In this document: positions 1 through 5,383 of the stretch, piece after piece | Position numbering within the stretch: the first letter of the stretch is position 1 | Layout of the letters: each line of letters begins with the position of its first letter | Assembly (NCBI GenBank): GCA_028688235.1 | Contig: JAQTYP010000043.1 | Coordinates: forward strand, 1-13,008 | DNA from: Methylomonas sp. | Lineage (GTDB): Bacteria > Pseudomonadota > Gammaproteobacteria > Methylococcales > Methylomonadaceae | DNA length: 13,008 bases | Direction: 5' to 3' | Made by a program: the position numbers and the translations under genes | The notes under the pieces: generated by a model | Database searches by the model: none | The model's input: the letters and a program-made list of their open reading frames with translations, nothing else | What the model was told of the DNA's origin: nothing

Positions 1-205
1 GAGCAGTCTTGGCTTTGATGTCCAGAATCGACATCTTGCCGGCCTGGTAATCGGCCAGGTTATAGGGATTTTTCAATTCGATGTCACTGACTTGCTGATC
101 GTCGGAAACGACGGCATTGATCAACGAAATCAGTAAATCCTTGTTTTCTTCGCTGCCGAACAGTTTTTTAAAGGCGAAATCGACGCGGGGATTGATACGG
201 CACAT
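1..205 (-). CDS. Rpn/PD-(D/E)XK nuclease-family transposase protein, N-terminal part (truncated by window edge)
   Basis: The reverse strand reads MCRINPRVDFAFKKLFGSEE and continues open to base 1, ending in the window at ...MSILDIKAKTA. The opening INPRVDFAFKKLFG, followed by a helix with NKDLLISLINAV, is the typical N-terminus of the Rpn/'PD-(D/E)XK nuclease family transposase' group. These are recombination-promoting DNA endonucleases related to transposase_31 proteins. Only about 68 residues are visible, so the downstream catalytic D/E-x-K residues cannot be checked. An in-frame ATG lies two codons upstream (base 211). I prefer 205 because the AAGGG Shine-Dalgarno (215-219) then has a 9-nt spacer instead of 3. 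The gene diverges from the TPS operon and is probably unrelated to it. Such genes are common, often multicopy, in genomes with many mobile elements. Confidence 0.8.
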   Translation of the reverse strand, partial: MCRINPRVDFAFKKLFGSEENKDLLISLINAVVSDDQQVSDIELKNPYNLADYQAGKMSILDIKAKTA

Positions 206-354
206 AAGCATTAACCCTTGAGAACGGGGAAGACGGAAAAACAGTGTAGCACGGCTACATGAGTCACGGCCTTGGCGGCCGCGCTACATCACTATTGTTC
301 GGCCACGGCCATATCGTCGTACTGCACCCTATGATCTAAAAAACATTCTAACTC

Positions 355-375
355 CCGTTCGCTCTGAACGAACGG
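355..375. repeat. Inverted repeat, 7-bp arms with 7-nt centre
   Basis: CCGTTCG at 355-361 is the exact reverse complement of CGAACGG at 369-375. It lies about 320 bases before the preferred tpsB start in a region dense in short inverted repeats. It could be an operator or an RNA hairpin. No T-run follows on either strand, so it is not an obvious intrinsic terminator. Confidence 0.45.
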
Positions 376-514
376 CTTAACCGCCAACTATCCCGGTTTA
401 AGTCGGTAACCTACAATTCGTTTGACGATTTTTCGGGCATCGTGCACTATACAAACCACGCCTTAATTACTAGCCTTACTCCCCAAACTCATCAGCCACA
501 ACAATTTTCTCGCG

Positions 515-541
515 CGAATTTTCTCTGCGTTCGAAAATTCG
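515..541. repeat. Perfect 9-bp inverted repeat (hairpin) in the tpsB leader
   Basis: CGAATTTTC (515-523) and GAAAATTCG (533-541) are exact reverse complements separated by 9 nt. The stem is AT-rich in the middle and about 150 bases upstream of the preferred tpsB start. It may be a regulator-binding dyad or a leader-RNA hairpin; no U-run follows on the plus strand. Confidence 0.5.
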
Positions 542-680
542 GCTTTATGCCTGCTGGCTGCAAAATAAATGACGATCCACGTGAGTTCTATGGCAAGAAT
601 TAACATCATTAGCCCAGTCAATGCAAGAAGCCCGACATTCATGCAAACAACCGGCAAGCACACCGCTCTGTCGATTTTCT

Positions 681-684
681 GGAG
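681..684 (+). promoter_or_regulatory. Shine-Dalgarno supporting the tpsB start at 695
   Basis: GGAG at 681-684 lies 10 nt before the ATG at 695. Together with the signal peptide that begins at this ATG, it favours 695 over the upstream in-frame ATG at 569. Confidence 0.5.
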
Positions 685-694
685 CTTGAATACA

Positions 695-2419
695 ATGGTT
701 AAATCGAGACGTCTGAAACCACGTCACCTCTTGCAATCGGCCTTTCTATTGCTCGGTTTTGCCCAAACGGCTTCGGGTGTAAACGATGCGGGTTCTACTG
801 ACAGGCCGAGCGCCACCCCATTACCACCTACCGAATATTTGCCCGCCAAACCGCCTGAGGATTTTAGCCTGCCTCCGATTCCTGAAGACATCCTGCGGAC
901 CGTCGAACCCCGTATATTGCCGATCAGGCATATTAAACTTCAGGGTAATAGCGTGTTTTCAGAAGAAGATTTGCGCCCCTTGGTACGTCCTTACGAACAG
1001 CGCGACGTTTCAGTCGGCGACCTGGAACAACTGAGGATAAAGCTGACCCGGCTTTATATCGATAACGGCTTCATCAACTCTGGTGCCGTCATTACCCCCG
1101 ACGCCTATAAAGACGGCGATTTAACCATAGAAATCATCGAAGGGCGTCTCGACGAAATCAGAGTAAAAGGATTGGAACGACTGCGCGAGGGCTATGTCAT
1201 CAATCGGCTGAAGAACGATGTGGATGAACCCTTCAATCTGCAAACTCTGCAAGAAAAATATCAGTTACTGCTATCCGATCCCCTCATAGCCCGCATGAAT
1301 GGCCGCATATTGCCCGGTGAACACGCTGGACACAGCATTTTAGACGTCGACGTCACGCGTGCAAAACCCTATCAACTCAGTTTTTTGGGGAACAACCAAC
1401 GCCCACCCTCCATAGGCGGGGAAGCCTTCGGCGTGTCCGGATTAGTTCGAAATCTGACCGGTTTAGGCGATGCGATCGACTTTACCTTTCTTACCAGCGA
1501 TGGCTCCAAGCGTTATACCGGAGGGCTTAGTCTGCCGGTTAACGATGCCGGGACGCTAGCCTTTTTTCATTTCGACGAGGGCAACTCGGCGGTGTTAGAG
1601 GAACCCATCCGCAACATAGATATCGAGAGCCAAGTCCACAGCCTCGAAGGCGGGCTGGTTCATCCATTGATCAGGACTCTGCGTAGACAGCTAAATTTAG
1701 GCGTGTTACTCACCGTACGAGAAAACAAAACCTTTCTACTGGATCAAGCCTTTTCGTTCGTACCCGGCGAGGAAACCGGCCGTAATCAAGCAACGGTTTG
1801 GCGGCTATTTCAGACTTACAGCCAACGCTGGGACAACCACGCACTCGTATTTCGTTCCACGTTTTCGGTGGGTATGAATGCCCTTGGGGCGACTCCCGAA
1901 AAGCCTGTGCCGGCCCAATTTCAAAGACTGTATTCGCAATACCCCGATAGCGAGTTCTTCGCCTGGCTGGGACAAGCCCAATATGCCAGGCGCTTCATGG
2001 AAAACGGCGCTCAATTCATATTTCGCGGTAACGCTCAGTTTAGCGACGAGCCTTTATTACCACTGGAGAGAATCGCGATTGGCGGCATGAACACCGTACG
2101 GGGGTATCGTGAAAACCGATTGGTTCGCGATCAGGGATACAACCTAAGCACGGAACTCCATTACCCATTGATAGGCGATAACGACCCCAATGCCGAACAT
2201 AGATTAACGCTGATTCCATTTTTCGATTATGGCAGAGCCTGGAACCATGGCGAAAAGTCATCCGACCTTTATTCGATAGGCTTGGGGTTCGAGTGGCAAT
2301 TCAAACCTGTCAAGATCGATTTATTTTACGGTTACGCGCTAAACAGGCCCCAACCGGATCAACGGACCGACATACAGGATGATGGCCTGCATTTCCAAGC
2401 CCGCTGGGATGTGTTCTAA
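695..2419 (+). CDS. TpsB outer-membrane transporter (ShlB/FhaC/HecB family)
   Basis: Outer-membrane pore of a two-partner (type Vb) secretion system. It binds the TPS domain of TpsA substrates in the periplasm and threads them outward. From ATG 695 the product is 574 residues, a normal FhaC-family length. The order is: signal peptide 1-28 (MVKSRRLKPR, hydrophobic core, ending near QTASG), proline-rich linker about 41-65, POTRA1 about 77-152 (ILPIRHIKLQGNSVF...), POTRA2 about 153-222, then a ShlB-type beta-barrel about 226-574. The family's L6-loop motif is present as VRGYRE (468-473), and the last residue is Phe, as expected for a Bam-inserted barrel. The frame is open from ATG 569 (616 aa), but that would bury the signal peptide behind 42 residues, so 695 is preferred. 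It is the first gene of the operon, followed by the CHAT gene after 87 nt, and is the only TpsB visible for two TpsA proteins. Confidence 0.93.
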   Translation: MVKSRRLKPRHLLQSAFLLLGFAQTASGVNDAGSTDRPSATPLPPTEYLPAKPPEDFSLPPIPEDILRTVEPRILPIRHIKLQGNSVFSEEDLRPLVRPYEQRDVSVGDLEQLRIKLTRLYIDNGFINSGAVITPDAYKDGDLTIEIIEGRLDEIRVKGLERLREGYVINRLKNDVDEPFNLQTLQEKYQLLLSDPLIARMNGRILPGEHAGHSILDVDVTRAKPYQLSFLGNNQRPPSIGGEAFGVSGLVRNLTGLGDAIDFTFLTSDGSKRYTGGLSLPVNDAGTLAFFHFDEGNSAVLEEPIRNIDIESQVHSLEGGLVHPLIRTLRRQLNLGVLLTVRENKTFLLDQAFSFVPGEETGRNQATVWRLFQTYSQRWDNHALVFRSTFSVGMNALGATPEKPVPAQFQRLYSQYPDSEFFAWLGQAQYARRFMENGAQFIFRGNAQFSDEPLLPLERIAIGGMNTVRGYRENRLVRDQGYNLSTELHYPLIGDNDPNAEHRLTLIPFFDYGRAWNHGEKSSDLYSIGLGFEWQFKPVKIDLFYGYALNRPQPDQRTDIQDDGLHFQARWDVF

Positions 2420-2506
2420 AAATCATCTTAACTCGTAGCAATGAGCAGCCTAACGAAATAAACAATCCGACTTGCCGTTCATTTACCCAATCAAAAGGAC
2501 CGTATC

Positions 2507-4795
2507 ATGTATCCGCGCGTTCTGATCATAGGCCTATTACTGGTAAGCCGCATTGCTTTTGGCGGAAGCGACAGCTTTACCAGTCTTTTTGACCAGGCCC
2601 AAAATCGTCTGATTCAGGGGCAATATAATTTGGCTCTGGATGACCTGCACTCCGCTCAGCTCAAAGCCACCGACCCCGCGCAAAAGGCCCAAGTCAACGG
2701 CCTGCTAGGCTTGGCTCACTACCAAATGCACCATTCCGATCAGGCAGAAAACTTCTTGCTCCAAGCCTTAGAGATCAACGCAGGCAGTCCCCAACAACGT
2801 GCCCGCTGGACGGCCACGTTGGCCACCATTCGTAAAAACAGAGGGTTAGCCGGCGACGCCAAACGCTTGTTTACCGAGGCGCTGGCCTTGGCCTCTAACG
2901 ATCAAGACCTTAGCATCGGCATTCGTCTCAATCAGTTCGATCTACTATCGGCCGATGAAAAATTACCCGAACTTTTAGCCATTCGCGAACTCATCCGCCC
3001 ACTCACCGACCCTGCTCAGCGCGCCCGATATCTGATCAATCTCGGCTCCCAAGCAAAACATCTGAACACCGGCGGATCGAGACTCGCCTATGAGAGTTTC
3101 GAACAAGCAAGGCAAGATGCCGGCAACCAACACCCCCGCCTTTCCGCCGAAAGCCTGGATGGCCTCGCCCAATTGTACGAGGATCAACAACGCATGGAAG
3201 ACGCATCGATATTAAATCAGCAGGCCATTCAATTTGCCAAGCGCGTAAACGCACGCGATCTGCTACTTCAGCTGGAATGGCGACAAGGCCGTTTATTTAA
3301 CCATTTGCACCGGACGGATCAGGCGCTATCAGCCTATCAATTGGCGGTTGAACACATAGAATCGATACGGCAGGACATCCCTGTCGAATATACCCACGGC
3401 CAATCTTCTTTTCGAGCAACCCTGGAACCAATTTACCTCGGCTTGGCGGATTTATTATTGCAACAAGCCAGACAACAGAGCGGCGAGCAAAAAAACCAAT
3501 CATTGCGTCGCGCCAGAGAGACGGTCGAACTCATCAAGCAATCCGAGCTGGAAGATTATCTGGGTGGCCGTTGCAGTGTACGCAGCAACAAGAACGCTCT
3601 TTTGGAAGCCATCGAACCTCAAACAGCCGTTCTGTATCCTATCCTGCTCGCTGACAGACTGGAGTTACTGGTCAGTATAGGCGGTGAAATTCAACAGTTT
3701 TCACAGCCCGTGACTGCCAAGGATCTGCAGAGTACGGTCTGGCGCTTGGCGAAAAAGTTACACAGCGACATGGACGATGACAAACCCATCTCCTATCAAT
3801 TATATCAATGGCTTATATCGCCCATCGAACCCTGGCTACGACAACATCAGGTTCACACCCTGGTCATGGTCCCGGATGGCGTATTACGCCTGATTCCGCC
3901 TGCCGCTTTATACGACGGCAAGCATTATTTAATCGAAAATTACGCCACGGTGATTTCTCCCGGCCTATCTTTGATAGAAACGGCCCCGCTACAACAATAC
4001 AGTCAAAAAATATTACTGGCGGGCATCAGCGAGCCCGGGCCTGTCATCGATAATTTGCCCGCAGGCTTCCTGAAGGCCATGTCGTCATCGGCAGACACCG
4101 GCTCGCAAACCGAAAACGCCGTTCAAAGCCGCGCCTTGCCGGTCGATTTAGAGCTGATCGATGAATCGCCCAACCTCACCCGCCAACTTGAGGTGGAAAG
4201 ATTACTGAAAGACTCGGCATTTCGCCAAAAACTACAGGAAAAGCTAAATTTGCCAGGCGTCGCCGAAGAAATGGCAGGCCTGCATCAACTGATTCCCAAC
4301 ACCCTCCTGATGAATGAAGACTTTACGGTGGACAGATTCAATCGGCAGGCCTTACAGGAACCTTATTCGGTAGTCCATATCGCTTCCCACGGTGTTTTTG
4401 GCAAAAGCGCGGATACCAGCTTTATCATGGCCTATGATGACGTGATTAACCTAAACGATCTGGAACGCCTGCTCAGCTTGAATAAATTCGCCAAGCAACC
4501 GGTAGAGCTCCTGACGCTCAGCGCCTGCCAGACGGCCGAGGGTGACGATCGCTCTCCCTTGGGCTTGAGCGGAATCGCGATTAAAGCCAAGGTCCGTAGC
4601 GCCTTGGGCAGCTTGTGGCCGGTCAATGACCAAGCCGCCTCGCGCCTTATGACCGAATTTTACAAGGCACTCGCGACTCCCGGCACCAGTAAAGCCCAAG
4701 CACTTCGCCAGGCACAAATAGCCCTGCTCGAACAAGCCGAATCAGCCAACCCTTATTATTGGTCACCGTTCATCCTGGTTGGAAATTGGCTATGA
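2507..4795 (+). CDS. Exported TPR-CHAT domain protein (putative caspase-like cysteine protease)
   Basis: A 762-residue protein. The N-terminus MYPRVLIIGLLLVSRIAFGG looks like a Sec signal peptide, placing it in the periplasm or beyond. Residues about 25-130 and 205-290 are helical TPR-like repeats (for example AQVNGLLGLAHYQMHHSDQA and SLDGLAQLYEDQQRMEDAS). Residues about 400-760 form a CHAT domain, a caspase-HetF-associated clan CD peptidase. The expected dyad is intact: His628 in VVHIASHGVFG and Cys674 in LTLSACQTAEGDD. They are followed by family landmarks GLSGIAIKAKVRSALGSLWPVND and a C-terminal YYWSPFILVGNW. Roughly residues 510-578 form an extra Ser/Gln/charged stretch between the TPR-proximal and catalytic parts of the domain. 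The RBS AAGGA (2495-2499) is 7 nt before the start. The stop overlaps the ATG of a short ORF (ATGA at 4792-4795). Lying between tpsB and tpsA, it probably processes or monitors TpsA; that role is inferred, as is protease activity. Confidence 0.9.
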   Translation: MYPRVLIIGLLLVSRIAFGGSDSFTSLFDQAQNRLIQGQYNLALDDLHSAQLKATDPAQKAQVNGLLGLAHYQMHHSDQAENFLLQALEINAGSPQQRARWTATLATIRKNRGLAGDAKRLFTEALALASNDQDLSIGIRLNQFDLLSADEKLPELLAIRELIRPLTDPAQRARYLINLGSQAKHLNTGGSRLAYESFEQARQDAGNQHPRLSAESLDGLAQLYEDQQRMEDASILNQQAIQFAKRVNARDLLLQLEWRQGRLFNHLHRTDQALSAYQLAVEHIESIRQDIPVEYTHGQSSFRATLEPIYLGLADLLLQQARQQSGEQKNQSLRRARETVELIKQSELEDYLGGRCSVRSNKNALLEAIEPQTAVLYPILLADRLELLVSIGGEIQQFSQPVTAKDLQSTVWRLAKKLHSDMDDDKPISYQLYQWLISPIEPWLRQHQVHTLVMVPDGVLRLIPPAALYDGKHYLIENYATVISPGLSLIETAPLQQYSQKILLAGISEPGPVIDNLPAGFLKAMSSSADTGSQTENAVQSRALPVDLELIDESPNLTRQLEVERLLKDSAFRQKLQEKLNLPGVAEEMAGLHQLIPNTLLMNEDFTVDRFNRQALQEPYSVVHIASHGVFGKSADTSFIMAYDDVINLNDLERLLSLNKFAKQPVELLTLSACQTAEGDDRSPLGLSGIAIKAKVRSALGSLWPVNDQAASRLMTEFYKALATPGTSKAQALRQAQIALLEQAESANPYYWSPFILVGNWL

Positions 4796-4848
4796 AAACT
4801 TTCAAGTCGATCGAAGGCCGCTCTCGCCGGAGAGACTATGACTTTTAA
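4792..4848 (+). CDS. Possible 18-codon coupling ORF between the CHAT gene and tpsA1
   Basis: An ATG at 4792 overlaps the CHAT stop codon as ATGA and opens an 18-codon frame (MKTFKSIEGRSRRRDYDF, stop TAA 4846-4848). The frame runs through the tpsA1 Shine-Dalgarno and ends 8 bases after the tpsA1 ATG's first two codons begin. Ribosomes finishing the CHAT gene could re-initiate here and open the SD hairpin at 4821-4834. It may equally be chance; no family is recognisable. Confidence 0.25.
   Translation: MKTFKSIEGRSRRRDYDF
4821..4834 (+). promoter_or_regulatory. Hairpin covering the tpsA1 Shine-Dalgarno
   Basis: CTCTC (4821-4825) pairs with GAGAG (4830-4834) across the tetraloop GCCG. The right arm is part of the tpsA1 Shine-Dalgarno GGAGAG (4829-4834), 3-5 nt before the ATG at 4838. 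Folding would hide the ribosome-binding site. The stem is only 5 bp, so its strength in the cell is uncertain. Confidence 0.4.
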
Positions 4849-5383
4849 AACCGAAGCGATTTTTTGGTCGAGCGTTATTGCTTACTCCTGGGCCAGTCTG
4901 TTTTTGCCTATGGCACTGGCGGACGGCATCGCCACCGATGGCAGCATGGGGGCGGCCCAGGCCTTGAGCGGCGCCTATATCGAAATCCCGCAAGACCTCG
5001 GAACCACTGTTGGATCGAATTTGTTCCACAGTTTCTCCGAGTTCAACATCGCCACAGGCCAGATGGTCGACTTTACCGGCAGCGATGCCTTGCAAAACGT
5101 CATTTCCCGCGTGACCGGCCCTACACCCAGCGCGATAGACGGCTCATTGCGGTCTTCCATTCCCAACGCCGATTTCTACTTTATCAATCCTCATGGTATC
5201 AGCTTCGGTTCGAATGCTTCTGTCGATGTCACGGGTAGTTTCCATGTCAGCACGGCGGACAAGATCGAGTTTCAAAACGGAGGCGTTTTTTACGCGGACA
5301 GCAATCAGGCGAGTACCTTGTCTGCCGAAGCACCAACGGCTTTTGGTTTTCTTGGAACATCGATCGAAAACAACGGCCTGATC
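4838..5383 (+). repeat. 5' paralogous segment shared with tpsA2 (copy 1)
   Basis: Codons 1-182 of tpsA1 align with codons 1-183 of tpsA2 (8252-8800), with one net codon of difference. DNA identity is high even at third positions. Bases 5065-5112 are identical over 48 nt to 8479-8526. This covers the signal peptide and TPS domain. Confidence 0.85.

Larger units (their letters stand above)
206..694. other. Divergent intergenic region and leader of the TPS operon
   Basis: About 490 bases without a supportable gene lie between the Rpn-like gene and tpsB. The region should hold the promoters for both directions and the tpsB leader. Inverted repeats visible here include TGTAGC/GCTACA (245-250/254-259), CCGTTCG/CGAACGG (355-361/369-375), an imperfect CTTAACCG/CGGTTTAAG pair (376-383/394-402), and a 9-bp perfect stem at 515-541. 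No -35/-10 pair with good spacing stands out. The tpsB reading frame stays open back to base 569, but bases 569-694 do not look like secretory coding sequence (see the tpsB entry). Confidence 0.6.

Noticed and set aside
422..453. TTGACG ... TATACA as a sigma-70 promoter
   Set aside because: The spacer is 20 nt, too long for a standard promoter, and shifting the -10 to fix the spacing leaves a poor match.
569..694. Upstream extension of tpsB to the ATG at 569
   Set aside because: It would put 42 extra residues before a clear signal peptide. The ATG at 695 has an SD-like GGAG and starts exactly at a normal Sec leader.
2507..4795. TPR-CHAT protein as a CRISPR-guided protease (Csx29-like)
   Set aside because: No CRISPR repeats or cas genes are visible, and the N-terminal signal peptide points to export rather than cytoplasmic defence.
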